DNA of 64,000 bases from Methylobacter sp015476545 (GTDB lineage Bacteria > Pseudomonadota > Gammaproteobacteria > Methylococcales > Methylomonadaceae), in NCBI RefSeq assembly GCF_052162025.1, contig NZ_CP197401.1, forward strand, positions 3,658,001 through 3,722,000, in the 5' to 3' direction. Below, in pieces: positions 45,099-54,475 of this stretch; the stretch's first letter is position 1; each line of letters begins with the position of its first letter. The notes under the pieces were generated by a model. It saw only the letters and a list, made by a program, of their open reading frames with translations, was not told the origin of the DNA and did not search any database. Both the position numbers and the translations under genes were made by a program.

Positions 45099-45908
45099 GT
45101 GACCCGACAATGCAAACTGCTGGCGTTGAGCCGATCCAGTATCTATTACCGGCCTGTCGAGGCGTCCGATGAAGACCTGAGACTGATGAAAGCCATCGAT
45201 GCCATTCATCTGGAGCAGCCGTTCAGAGGGAGCAGAAGGATTCGAGATGAGCTGCTGGATCAAAAGGTTGTCGCTTATATCAACCGCAAGAAAGTGCAAC
45301 GGCTGATGCGGCAAATGGGCTTGGTCGCGCTCTATCCGAAAAAGAAGACCAGCCTGCCAGGCAAGGGCCATAAAATCTACCCTTACTTGCTGAAGGGCTT
45401 GCGCATTGACCGTCCCAATCAAGTTTGGGCAACCGATATCTGTTATATTCCGATGGCCAAAGGCTTTCTCTATCTGGTCGCGGTCATGGACTGGCATAGT
45501 CGTAAGGTCCTGAGCTGGCGCCTGTCGAATACGATGGATACCGGCTTTTGCTTGGAAGCCCTGGAAGAAGCCATTGCGCGTTATGGAGTACCGGAAATGT
45601 TCAATACCGACCAGGGCAGTCAATTTACCAGTGACAAATTTACTGGCATGCTCAACGCCCATGGCATCAAGATCAGCATGGACGGCAAGGGCCGCTGGGT
45701 CGATAATGTCTTTGTAGAACGGCTCTGGCGCAGCATCAAATACGAGGAAATATACCTGAAGGCATACGAAACGCCGCGGCAAGCTGAATCAGAAATTGGT
45801 AAGTATTTTCGCTTCTATAATGAAAAAAGACGACATCAGGGTTTAGCGGGAAAAACGCCGGATGAAGTCTATGACGCTGACCTTTTTGATGAACAAAAGG
45901 CCGCATAA
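45099..45908 (+). CDS. IS3-family transposase OrfB, DDE integrase (copy A)
   Basis: 269 residues from the GTG at 45099, with the frame open further upstream into the end of orfA, as expected of a frameshift fusion. The catalytic triad is visible: Asp in VWATDICYI, Asp in FNTDQGSQF and Glu 35 residues on in NVFVERLWRS. The HTH_21 region (RPVEASDEDLRLMKAIDAIH) precedes the rve core. The gene appears intact. Confidence 0.93.
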   Translation: MTRQCKLLALSRSSIYYRPVEASDEDLRLMKAIDAIHLEQPFRGSRRIRDELLDQKVVAYINRKKVQRLMRQMGLVALYPKKKTSLPGKGHKIYPYLLKGLRIDRPNQVWATDICYIPMAKGFLYLVAVMDWHSRKVLSWRLSNTMDTGFCLEALEEAIARYGVPEMFNTDQGSQFTSDKFTGMLNAHGIKISMDGKGRWVDNVFVERLWRSIKYEEIYLKAYETPRQAESEIGKYFRFYNEKRRHQGLAGKTPDEVYDADLFDEQKAA

Positions 45909-45963
45909 CCTGGCAGGGTTATCACTTAAGAATGATAAATGGCTGTCCAATTGGTGGGGTCCA

Positions 45964-46514
45964 CTTCTTAGCAACTTTGTCTTTTGTATTTGTTTCTTGT
46001 TCTTCTCCCTGTTTTACTTCGAACAATTCTAAAAATTTAAGTTCGCTACCAGGTTTTGCCCATGCTAAAAAAACCCATACTATGGCAATTGAACCCGTAA
46101 ACATTAATGCTTTTATTTTCATCTTTTTCCAAATATCCGGTCTCGGTTTCTGTGGATGAGTCATTACTAGGTCTTGATTGATTGATTTTTCTTCCGATTC
46201 AGGCTTTGATACTGAAGGAGCATGAGTTATTGGGGGCGTAATGTTGACAATAATAGATGCGTCACGCTGGTCACCCCTGCTTCTTTTTAAAGGCTTCACA
46301 GATCTCTTAATGCGCGCCGCATCTGTAAAACCTTCCAATAACGGCAAAACCGGGACATCTTTGACTCTAACATTATCACACTCGATTGTCTGGCGACCCT
46401 CTTCGAGGCGTTGAATAAGCTTTTTCCAATCAAAAAATGTAGGGATAGTTGAATTATTACAATGTTCACAATTACAGGGAGCACGCTCCTCATAGGTGAT
46501 ATTTGAAAACCATT
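45964..46514 (-). pseudogene. Middle fragment of a broken ROCO-type gene
   Basis: Minus-strand coding remnant between the two insertion sequences. It starts at the left end of copy B with SNITYEERAPCNCEHCNNST and FFDWKKLIQRLEEGRQTIEC, a Cys-rich motif known from the end of bacterial LRR-Roc-COR proteins. A polar linker and one transmembrane helix (IKALMFTGSIAIVWVFLAWA) follow before it runs into copy A. It has no start of its own and is probably not expressed. Confidence 0.7.
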
Positions 46515-46564
46515 TGAACCGCCCCGATTTTCTCGGAGGCTCCAACTTATGAGAAAATGGAGCT

Positions 46565-46894
46565 ATGACCAAGAAAACCAACACCAACTTTTCACCGGAA
46601 GTCCGTGAGCGCGCAGTTCAAATGCTGCATGAACATCAAAGCGAATATGCCTCACAATGGGCCGCCATTCAATCAATTGCCGCTAAAATCGGCTGTACCG
46701 CTGAAACCCTGCGTCGCTGGGTACGTGAAACCGAAAAAACGAGTGGTGCACAAGAACAGCTGACAACGTCAGAGCGAGAGCGGTTGAAAGCCTTGGAACG
46801 CGAAGTACGTGAGCTCCGGCAAGCCAATGAAATTCTGCGTAAGGCGTCCGCTTATTTTGCCCAGGCGGAGCTCGACCGCCCATTCAAACGATGA
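46565..46894 (+). CDS. IS3-family transposase OrfA (copy B)
   Basis: 109 residues: an HTH domain (FSPEVRERAVQMLHEHQSEY, then AAKIGCTAETLRRWVRETEK) and a coiled coil (RLKALEREVRELRQANEILR). GGAG lies close before the ATG. Its TGA overlaps the ATG of orfB. Confidence 0.93.
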   Translation: MTKKTNTNFSPEVRERAVQMLHEHQSEYASQWAAIQSIAAKIGCTAETLRRWVRETEKTSGAQEQLTTSERERLKALEREVRELRQANEILRKASAYFAQAELDRPFKR

Positions 46895-47787
46895 AAGCCT
46901 TTATTGACGATCACCGTGATGTCTATGGGGTCGAGCCGATCTGCAAAGTATTGCCGATTGCCCCGTCGACGTATTATCGGCATGCGGTGTGTCAGGCCAA
47001 TCCTAATCTGCGATCAGCCCGTGCTAAACAGGATGAGAGTTTAGGCCATCAGATCCGCCGGATTTGGGAGGACAATTTCCAAGCGTACGGTGCGCGTAAG
47101 GTCTGGCGACAATTGCAGCGTGAAGGGAAAAACGTGGCTCGTTGTACAGTGGAACGTTTGATGCGCCAGCTAGGGTTACAAGGCGTGGTGCGCGGCAAAA
47201 CAGTCAAGACAACGATCAGCCGCCCTGATGAGGCTTATCCATTGGACCGCGTCAATCGGCAATTTAAGGCAGAGCGTCCGGATGCGTTGTGGGTAGCCGA
47301 TTTTACCTATGTTTCCACTTGGCAAGGTTTTGTCTATGTCGCCTTCGTGATCGACGTCTTTTCCAGGTTTATTGTCGGCTGGAAGGTTTCCGCTTCCGCT
47401 CGCACTGATTTCGTCTTGGATGCACTCGAACAAGCGGTCTATGCCAGGAGACCGGCAGGTGGTTTAATTCACCATAGCGACAGAGGCGTGCAGTACGTGT
47501 CGATCCGCTATACCGAGCGTTTGGCCGAAGCCGGTATCGAAGCCTCAGTAGGGAGCGTAGGCGATTCCTATGACAATGCGCTAGCCGAAACCATTAATGG
47601 CTTGTATAAAGCCGAGGTGATTTATCGACAGGCCTGGAAAAACCGGGAAGCCGTGGAGCTGGCGACACTGGCCTGGGTTGATTGGTTTAACCATCGACGC
47701 TTGCTGGAACCAATCGGTAACATTCCACCGGCAGAGGCTGAAGAAAAGTATTATCAACGACTGACTGAGTCTGCTCAGGCGGCATGA
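46891..47787 (+). CDS. IS3-family transposase OrfB, DDE integrase (copy B)
   Basis: 298 residues starting in the ATGA overlap with orfA. The DDE residues are Asp in LWVADFTYVS, Asp in IHHSDRGVQY and Glu in DNALAETINGLYK. HTH_21 near AYGARKVWRQLQREG. The element appears complete and potentially active. Confidence 0.94.
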   Translation: MKAFIDDHRDVYGVEPICKVLPIAPSTYYRHAVCQANPNLRSARAKQDESLGHQIRRIWEDNFQAYGARKVWRQLQREGKNVARCTVERLMRQLGLQGVVRGKTVKTTISRPDEAYPLDRVNRQFKAERPDALWVADFTYVSTWQGFVYVAFVIDVFSRFIVGWKVSASARTDFVLDALEQAVYARRPAGGLIHHSDRGVQYVSIRYTERLAEAGIEASVGSVGDSYDNALAETINGLYKAEVIYRQAWKNREAVELATLAWVDWFNHRRLLEPIGNIPPAEAEEKYYQRLTESAQAA

Positions 47788-47826
47788 CTCACAACCATCG
47801 GCCTCCGAAAAATCCGGGGCGGTTCA

Positions 47827-48045
47827 AAGTCTCTCAAGGGACTTAAATCACTTACTTGTGTTCCTGAAACGTCAAGCACCTGCAAGTGCTGTAAGTCTCT
47901 CAAGGGACTTAAATCACTTACTTGTGTTCGGGAGACATCAAGCACCTGCAAGTGCTGTAAGTCTCTCAAGGGACTTAAATCACTTACTTGTGTTCGGGAG
48001 ACATCAAGCACCTGCAAGTGCTGTAAGTCTCTCAAGGGACTTAAA
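47827..48045. repeat. 66-bp tandem repeats within the LRR coding region
   Basis: The unit starting AAGTCTCTCAAGGGACTTAA recurs at 47827, 47893, 47959 and 48025, exactly 66 bases apart (22 codons), nearly identical except for a few bases in the first copy. This is coding LRR expansion, not a CRISPR array. Confidence 0.93.
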
Positions 48046-48341
48046 TCATGAAGCTCTGCAAAACTGTTTACACTCAGTTTCTTTAAATTCTTAAGTGCCC
48101 TTATATTTGGACTGAGCGATTCAATTTTATTAGATTTGTAATGGATCTGAGATTCAGGTTTTCTCCGTGCCAATTCTTCATTAGTATATTCATACCAATT
48201 ATCGCTCAATATTAACTCTTCTAACCATGCCAATTTAAAGAGTTCATCAGGCAATTCAATTAAAGCGCAGTTGCCAAGTTCTAGTCGAGTGAGGCGTTTT
48301 TTTTTTGCTTCACGTATGCGTCGTAGGGCGAGTTTGGGCAT
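47827..48341 (-). pseudogene. N-terminal leucine-rich-repeat fragment of a broken ROCO-type gene
   Basis: Minus-strand gene beginning MPKLALRRIREAKKKRLTRL, the usual start of bacterial LRR-Roc-COR proteins, followed by canonical LRRs (LIELPDELFKLAWLEELILS). It ends in three and a half copies of a 22-residue LRR, DLSPLRDLQHLQVLDVSRTQ. It stops at the right end of copy B, where the frame runs into the element. The Roc GTPase and COR domains expected next are absent from the window. Confidence 0.75.
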
Positions 48342-48660
48342 AGTTACTTTGGCGAGCTGATGGTTTTATTATGATTTTGGGGCAAAAATAACTCATTCTC
48401 AAGCAATTGTATAAGATTATTTGAGAATTAAATCAATGGGGAAATCAATGGAGTCGGTTTCGATAGATACTCGGGAAAATCAGTATCACATTACAATGAG
48501 TTAAAGACGAACTCTACAGGCTAAATTGCGACATCTTGAGAGAGCTGAGCCCCGGCCCGAACGTTTCAATGATCAGCAATGATTGTAGTCTTGTGTCGAT
48601 AGGAGTACTTTGTTTGATCATTTATGCTGAGTGTTTAAAACAAGGTTGGCCTTTCCTTAA
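48342..48660. other. Intergenic region
   Basis: About 320 bases between the broken LRR gene and soxB. It should contain the old promoter of the LRR gene. I see no gene or structure. Confidence 0.5.
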
Positions 48661-50316
48661 TCAAACCCCGACCGTCTTTCTATCTAGCAAATAGTCAGCA
48701 ACCACATCCCAGACCGGCCTTCCTACATCAGTCTGCCCTACGCTGGCCCAGCCGGCGACCTTGTATGATTTATCCGCCGCATAAGCCTCTCCGTTAGCCA
48801 GACGCATGCGGCTAATTCGCCGGCCGAATTCCGCTTCGGGATCGCAGGCAAAGGTCATGCCGCCTACCCTGACCATATCGCCGCCCTGCTGATAATAAGG
48901 GTCCTTATTGAACAAATTGTCGGCGACATCTTCCAGAATCGCTTTCAACTCCCGCCCCGCCAGGGTTCTGACATAGGTTTCAGGATAAGTAATCGCGGTC
49001 TGGTTCATGACATCCTCGAAAGTGATGGTCTGCCCAGGCAGCAACGTTGCGCCCCAGCGGAAACCCGGTGACAGGGCGATCTGCGCGTCATTGACGGCAA
49101 GCAGGGCATCCAGAATCAGCTGGTCGAATGTGCCGCGAAACGTGTCGCGCCGATAAAGCAGCTCATCAGAGACCGCCAGCGGCCGCTGTAATTGCGCCAA
49201 ATAAGGCCGCCTGATAGTGTCAATCAGCGCCTGCATGTCCTTGTCCGGTGCCAGCAGATTCGAGAATACCGGCAACAGGCGGTAACGCAGATCCCTGAGC
49301 CGGCCGGACTGAATATCCAAATCCAGCACAGCCAGAAATTTGCCGTGGCTGCCGGCATTTGTAACCCAGGTTGTCCCGCCGGCATTCCTGACCGGTATGG
49401 GCTTTAGCAGCCCATCATGGGTATGACCGCCGAGAATCACATCAAGACCTGACATGCGCGATGCCAGTTTCAGGTCGACCGGCGTGCCGTTGTGGGACAG
49501 CAGCACGACCACGTCGGCCTCCTTGGCGGCCTTGATCTGATTGATGGTCTGCTGCAGCTTTTGCTCCTGAATGCCGAACTGCCAGTCCGGCGTAAACCGC
49601 TTTGGATTGGCAATCGGCGTATAGGGGAAAGCCTGTCCGATAACGGCAACCCTGCCCTGTCTGAAGGCTTTGATGACATACGGTTTGAATACGGCATCGG
49701 TTTCGGCATCGCCAGCAAACTGCGCTTCTTCGGTCAGGGCGATATTCTGCGCGATGAATTCGCCCCGGAACCGGGCAATATTGTCCAATACCTGCCGGCT
49801 GCCGTATGTAAACTCCCAATGCCCCGTCATGATATCGACGCCGAGCAGATTCGAGGCTTCGATCATATCCTGTCCTTTGGTCCATAAAGCCGTGGCCGAG
49901 CCCTGCCAGCTGTCGCCGCCATCCAGCAGCAAGGTATTTTCAGGGCCGCGCGCCTGCCGGATCTGTTTGATTAATGTCGCCAGATGCGCAAAGCCGCCCA
50001 TTTTTCCGTACACAGCAGCCATTTCAGCGAAATCCAGATGCGTGAAGGCATAAGCTTCGGCGCTGCCGGGCTTGATGCCGTAAAAATCGAGAAATTGCCG
50101 GCCGGTCAAATGCGGCTGCTTGTTCCTGTTTTCGCCGACGCCGATATTGACCGCAGGCTCTCTGAAATAGACCGGCAACAGCTGGGCATGGCAATCGGTA
50201 AAGTGCAGCAGTGTCGCATTGCCGAACTCGGGCAGATCATACAGATCGGCAGGCCGGCCAGTGCAACCCGACAGCCCAAGCAGAGCCAGGCATTGAAGGA
50301 AATGACGGCGATTCAT
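48661..50316 (-). CDS. soxB: Thiosulfohydrolase SoxB
   Basis: Dimanganese enzyme of the 5'-nucleotidase/calcineurin-like family that releases sulfate from SoxY-bound cysteine S-thiosulfonate in the periplasm. The N-terminus NRRHFLQCLALLGLSGC has a twin-arginine motif and a lipobox-like Cys. Motifs run in order: FTDCHAQLLP, DGGDSWQGSATALWTKGQDM, MTGHWEFTYG, LSHNGTP, GGHTHDGLLKP and GGDMVRVGG. 551 residues, typical. It follows the nuclease gene by nine bases. No soxYZ, soxA or soxX lies nearby, so it is a lone soxB. Confidence 0.93.
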   Translation of the reverse strand: MNRRHFLQCLALLGLSGCTGRPADLYDLPEFGNATLLHFTDCHAQLLPVYFREPAVNIGVGENRNKQPHLTGRQFLDFYGIKPGSAEAYAFTHLDFAEMAAVYGKMGGFAHLATLIKQIRQARGPENTLLLDGGDSWQGSATALWTKGQDMIEASNLLGVDIMTGHWEFTYGSRQVLDNIARFRGEFIAQNIALTEEAQFAGDAETDAVFKPYVIKAFRQGRVAVIGQAFPYTPIANPKRFTPDWQFGIQEQKLQQTINQIKAAKEADVVVLLSHNGTPVDLKLASRMSGLDVILGGHTHDGLLKPIPVRNAGGTTWVTNAGSHGKFLAVLDLDIQSGRLRDLRYRLLPVFSNLLAPDKDMQALIDTIRRPYLAQLQRPLAVSDELLYRRDTFRGTFDQLILDALLAVNDAQIALSPGFRWGATLLPGQTITFEDVMNQTAITYPETYVRTLAGRELKAILEDVADNLFNKDPYYQQGGDMVRVGGMTFACDPEAEFGRRISRMRLANGEAYAADKSYKVAGWASVGQTDVGRPVWDVVADYLLDRKTVGV

Positions 50317-50325
50317 GCCTGCATA

Positions 50326-51744
50326 TTAAGGAATAATGACCCGACAGTCAGGCACTTTCTGCTGCAGCAAACGCTGCAAGGTTTGCTTGGCCTCTGGTTC
50401 GCCATGCACGAGCCTGATTTCCTGCGGCTTTTTGCGCATGCGCGTGACGAAACGGACCAGCGAATCCTGATCCGCATGCGCGGAGTAGCCGTCTAGCGTA
50501 TAAACGCCGGCATTGATCTTATAACTATGACCATCCAGCTCGACCTGACCGTGCGCCGGTCCGTTTTGCTGAATCGTTCTGCCGAGCGTGCCCTCGGCCT
50601 GAAAGCCGGCGAGCAGAATGTCCGTTCGCGGGTCTTCGATCAGGGCTTTCAGATAATTGAGCATGCGTCCGCCGCTGCACATGCCGCTAGCTGCCAGCAC
50701 GATGCATGGATTGGCCGTGCGTTTTAAATATGAAAGCGCATTCAGATGATCCTGATGGCTGTTGATGGTCGTTAATTGTTCAAACGACAACGGATGACGG
50801 CCGGCGTCGATCCTGGCGCGGGCCTCTGCATCCCAGAAGGCTTTCAGCTTTCTATAGGCCTGCGTGAATTTGTTGGCCAGCGGCGAATCGACAATGATTT
50901 CGATCTCGCCCCAGGCCAATCCTTTCGCCACGGGCTCATTCCGGCTGTGATAAATGATGTCTTCAAGCTCATACAGCAACTCCTGTGTGCGTTCGATGCT
51001 GAAGGACGGTATCAGGATCACTCCGCTGTTTTTCAGGCTGCGCTTGATGTGCTGCTTCAGCAGGGCTTTCCGTTGGCGGCGATTGACGTGTTTTCTGTCT
51101 CCATAGGTGCTTTCCAGAATCAGCACGTCGGCCTGATAAGGCGACTTCGGCGCCGCCAGTAAAGGCGTGTAGGGGCCTCCCAGGTCGCCGGAAAAGACAA
51201 CGCGCTGTCTGGCGGAAGGCGTTTCGGCATCGCATTCGATATAAGCCGAGCCCAGAATATGCCCGGCCGGCTTGAATCTGACCCGGAGACCGACGCTGCC
51301 GTCTCCCGCTAACAGAATCGTCTGCCAGCCGCCATAAGGCACGGCAACGATCCGGGCCTTCAGCACGTCCAGAAACTGACGCACCAGCTCTTTATCAAGC
51401 GCCAAACCGACTTCCACGGCATCTTTCAGCACCAGGGGCAATAACTCGGCCGTCAATTCGGAGCAATAAATCGGCCCTTGAAAACCCGCCGCCATCAGAT
51501 AGGGAATCCGCCCGACATGATCGACATGGCAATGCGTGACCAGCAACGCCCGCACGGACGCAATCGGATAGTCAATGGCCAGGCGGTTGTAATTGGCACC
51601 GCCCGGCGAGGCTTCCAAGCCCTGGAATAAGCCGCAGTCGATCAGCACGGAATTGGCCCGGTCGATCTGCAACTCATGGCAGGAGCCCGTCACGCCGGTA
51701 ACGGCGCCATGATGCAGGATTAACGGATAGGATGAGTAATTCAT
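50326..51744 (-). CDS. Metallo-beta-lactamase/beta-CASP RNase family protein
   Basis: Predicted zinc-dependent RNase with an inserted beta-CASP domain, like the archaeal/bacterial CPSF-related exonucleases. The metal motif HCHVDH is at residues 71-76. Later motifs are FSGDLGG, LILESTYGDR, ASGMCSGGRMLNYL, GYSAHADQDS (motif B-C region) and VHGEPEAKQTLQRLL. I start at the ATG 51744 (472 residues, MNYSSYPL), as the frame upstream to 51861 shows no similarity. It is co-transcribed with soxB. Confidence 0.9.
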   Translation of the reverse strand: MNYSSYPLILHHGAVTGVTGSCHELQIDRANSVLIDCGLFQGLEASPGGANYNRLAIDYPIASVRALLVTHCHVDHVGRIPYLMAAGFQGPIYCSELTAELLPLVLKDAVEVGLALDKELVRQFLDVLKARIVAVPYGGWQTILLAGDGSVGLRVRFKPAGHILGSAYIECDAETPSARQRVVFSGDLGGPYTPLLAAPKSPYQADVLILESTYGDRKHVNRRQRKALLKQHIKRSLKNSGVILIPSFSIERTQELLYELEDIIYHSRNEPVAKGLAWGEIEIIVDSPLANKFTQAYRKLKAFWDAEARARIDAGRHPLSFEQLTTINSHQDHLNALSYLKRTANPCIVLAASGMCSGGRMLNYLKALIEDPRTDILLAGFQAEGTLGRTIQQNGPAHGQVELDGHSYKINAGVYTLDGYSAHADQDSLVRFVTRMRKKPQEIRLVHGEPEAKQTLQRLLQQKVPDCRVIIP

Positions 51745-51952
51745 GCCGACTTTCGCGACCTTGATATTAAGAAGCGATATTATGAAGGAATCAATTTTTC
51801 GGCGATATAGCGAACTTCTCCAATCCAGCCAAGCTGCAGCTTGACGCAACCTCAATGTCAAAACCTAAAATCGCCCGGCCGCATGATGCGCGTGTAGGGT
51901 CAAATTCACTTGTGCCCTTTAGTGTATTCGACCCGAAGCTGAGCAGCACCAG

Positions 51953-53047
51953 CTATTTTTTATGGTCCGGCGCGCCCTCGATAATCTGTACGCGCGGCGT
52001 AATGCCGCACACCAGCGTATAAGGAATGGTATCGGCGCATCGGGCGATTTCCTCAACAGCCAATCCCTCGCCCCACAGGGTCACTGGATCGCCGGGTTTT
52101 GCGTCCGGCTGAGTGGACAGATCGACGGTAATCATATCCATGGATACCCGGCCGATCAGCGGCACGCGCTTGCCGTTGACCAACACCGGCGTTCCGGGTT
52201 TGGCATAGCGGGGATAGCCGTCGCCGTAACCGATAGCCACCACACCCAGCGTCGTGTTCCTCTTGCACATCCAATTGCCGCCATAACCGACGGTTTCGCC
52301 TTCCAGAACCGGCTTGACCGCGATCAACCGCGAGTGCAGGCTCATGACCGCCTTGAGCCCCAATTCCTGCCCCGTGCTGTCGGGAAACGGCGAAATACCA
52401 TAGAGCATGACGCCCGGCCGCACCCAGTCGGCCAATGACTCTCGCCAGCCCAAGATGCCGGCCGAGTTGGCGATGCTGCGCTGGCCGGGCAAGGATGCCA
52501 CGGTCTCATTGAACAGACGGATCTGTTTCAGCGTTTTATCGTCATTTTTATCGTCGGCGCTGGCCAGATGCGTCACTAAATTGACCGGGTGCCGGAGAAT
52601 GGCGCAACGCTGCAAGCGCTCGTAGACAGCAATAATATCCTTGGCTTTAAAACCCAGCCGGTTCATGCCGGTGTCGATTTTCAGCCAGGCTATCAGGGCT
52701 TCCTGCTCTTTCCGGTTTTCGAGGATGTCGAGCTGATAAAGGGAATGCAGCAGCGGTTCCAGCCGGTACTCCAGCAGATCATCCACCTCTGAGGCGCGGG
52801 TAAAGCCTTCCAGAACGGCGATCCTGTTGCTGAATCCGGCCTTGCGCAGGCGAATGCCTTCGTCGACGCGCGCCACGGCAAAAGCATCGGCGCTTTGCAG
52901 AGCTTCAGCGATTCGCAGCACGCCGTGACCATAACCGTTGGCCTTGACGACCGCCATGACCTTGGCGCCGGGCGCGCAGCTGCGCACTTTCGCCAGATTA
53001 TGCTGAAACGCATCCAAATCAAGTACCGCATAGGCTGCTGCTGTCAT
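51953..53047 (-). CDS. alr: Alanine racemase
   Basis: PLP enzyme making D-alanine for peptidoglycan. The PLP lysine is Lys35 in VVKANGYGHG. The C-terminal domain holds YGGNWMCKRNTTLGVVAIGY, with the catalytic Tyr region GYGDGYPR, and the MDMITVDLS segment. 364 residues. It lies 33 bases after dnaB, the usual gammaproteobacterial order. Confidence 0.96.
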   Translation of the reverse strand: MTAAAYAVLDLDAFQHNLAKVRSCAPGAKVMAVVKANGYGHGVLRIAEALQSADAFAVARVDEGIRLRKAGFSNRIAVLEGFTRASEVDDLLEYRLEPLLHSLYQLDILENRKEQEALIAWLKIDTGMNRLGFKAKDIIAVYERLQRCAILRHPVNLVTHLASADDKNDDKTLKQIRLFNETVASLPGQRSIANSAGILGWRESLADWVRPGVMLYGISPFPDSTGQELGLKAVMSLHSRLIAVKPVLEGETVGYGGNWMCKRNTTLGVVAIGYGDGYPRYAKPGTPVLVNGKRVPLIGRVSMDMITVDLSTQPDAKPGDPVTLWGEGLAVEEIARCADTIPYTLVCGITPRVQIIEGAPDHKK

Positions 53048-53080
53048 TCATACCCTCCCGGGTACAAGTTATCTATAGGG

Positions 53081-54475
53081 TTATTCATAATCGTCATCGC
53101 CATAGGGATTGCCGGCGAAATTTTCAAAACGCGTATATTGCCCGAGGAAGGTCAATCTGACCGTGCCGATAGGTCCGTTACGCTGCTTGCCGATAATGAT
53201 CTCGGCGATGCCTTTGTCCGGGCTGTCCGGGTTGTAGACTTCATCGCGGTATACGAACACGATCAAGTCGGCGTCCTGCTCGATACCGCCTGATTCACGC
53301 AAATCCGACATCACCGGCCGCTTGTTCGGGCGCTGTTCCAGGTTACGGTTGAGCTGGGACAGGGCGATGACCGGCACTTCCAGTTCCTTGGCCAGGGCCT
53401 TGAGCCCTCGGGAGATATCGGAAATCTGCTGCACGCGGTTGTCGCCGCTGGCGGGCGATTGCATGAGCTGCAAATAGTCGATCACGATCAGGCCCAGCGG
53501 ACCATGCTCGCGTACGAGTCGTCTGGCCCGGGAGCGGACTTCGGTCGGCGTCAGGGCCGGCGTATCGTCGATGAACAGTTTGGTTTCGGCCAGCAGATTG
53601 ATCGCGGAAGTCAGGCGCGGCCATTCGTCGTCATCGAGCTTGCCGGTTCTGACCTTGTGCTGGTCGATGCGGCCCAGGGACGACATCATACGCATGGCCA
53701 ATGAATCGCCGGGCATTTCCATACTGAACACGGCCACCGGCTTGTCGCCCTTGATGGCGATGTTCTCGGCCATGTTCATGGCGATCGTGGTCTTGCCCAT
53801 CGACGGCCGACCAGCCACAATGATCAGATCGGACGACTGCAGGCCCGACGTCATCTCATCGAAATCGGCAAAGCCGGTGCTGGCGCCGGTGATGTTGCCT
53901 TCCTGTTCGAACAGCGTTTCAATCTTGTCGACGGCTGTCGCCAGCAAGGTCTTGATCGACTGAAAGCCGCCCTGCCCGCGCTGCTTTTGTTCTGCGATTT
54001 CGAAGACCTGGCGCTCGGCGTTTTCGAGCAGCTCGGCCGTATCGCGGCCTTCAGGGTTAAACGCCGAATCGGAAATATTGGTGCCTACATGGATCAGCTG
54101 CCGCAATACCGAGCGGTCTCTGACAATGTTGGCATAAGCGACGATATTGGCGGCGCTGGGCGTGTCCCTGGCCAGCATGCCCAGATAGGCCAAACCGCCG
54201 GCGTTCTCCAGTTCGCCTATGGCATCCAGCGCTTCGGACAGTGTGATGACATCGAAAGGAATCTGTTTTTCGGCCAGTTGCGCGATGGCCTTGAAAATCA
54301 GCCGGTGATCTTTCCTGTAAAAATCAGTCTCTACTATTTTATCCGCGACTGAATCCCAGGTTTGATTATCCAGCATCAATCCGCCCAGCACCGACTGCTC
54401 GGCCTGGATGGAATTGGGCGGGACTTTCAGGGCATCCAGGGCGTAATCACGGTCATAAGAATAATTTTCTGGCAT
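53081..54475 (-). CDS. dnaB: Replicative DNA helicase DnaB
   Basis: Hexameric 5'-3' helicase of the replication fork. The N-terminal domain (1-~125) starts with PNSIQAEQSVLGGLMLD; the RecA-like domain has Walker A GRPSMGKTT (222-230), Walker B LIVIDYLQLM, and the end region ALSQLNRNLEQRPNKRPVMS. 464 residues, no intein. It precedes alr in one transcription unit. Confidence 0.97.
   Translation of the reverse strand: MPENYSYDRDYALDALKVPPNSIQAEQSVLGGLMLDNQTWDSVADKIVETDFYRKDHRLIFKAIAQLAEKQIPFDVITLSEALDAIGELENAGGLAYLGMLARDTPSAANIVAYANIVRDRSVLRQLIHVGTNISDSAFNPEGRDTAELLENAERQVFEIAEQKQRGQGGFQSIKTLLATAVDKIETLFEQEGNITGASTGFADFDEMTSGLQSSDLIIVAGRPSMGKTTIAMNMAENIAIKGDKPVAVFSMEMPGDSLAMRMMSSLGRIDQHKVRTGKLDDDEWPRLTSAINLLAETKLFIDDTPALTPTEVRSRARRLVREHGPLGLIVIDYLQLMQSPASGDNRVQQISDISRGLKALAKELEVPVIALSQLNRNLEQRPNKRPVMSDLRESGGIEQDADLIVFVYRDEVYNPDSPDKGIAEIIIGKQRNGPIGTVRLTFLGQYTRFENFAGNPYGDDDYE

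Larger units (their letters stand above)
44695..45963 (+). mobile_element. IS3-family insertion sequence (copy A)
   Basis: Imperfect terminal inverted repeats begin TGGACCC at both ends and share AATTGGACAG a few bases inward. Between them are orfA and orfB of an IS3-type transposase in overlapping frames. Length 1,269 bases, typical. The flanking bases (GAAA left, CTTC right) do not form a direct repeat, hinting at a rearrangement after insertion. Confidence 0.9.
46515..47826 (+). mobile_element. IS3-family insertion sequence (copy B, IS51-like group)
   Basis: Terminal inverted repeats start TGAACCGCCCCG and continue with a shared TTTTCGGAGGC or TTCTCGGAGGC segment. 1,312 bases. It carries its own orfA/orfB pair, different from copy A. 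The flanks (ATT left, AAG right) do not make a target duplication, consistent with deletion of adjacent DNA after insertion. Confidence 0.9.

Noticed and set aside
47827..48045. Regular 66-bp repeats resembling a CRISPR array
   Set aside because: The whole unit repeats without unique spacers and is an open frame encoding 22-residue leucine-rich repeats.
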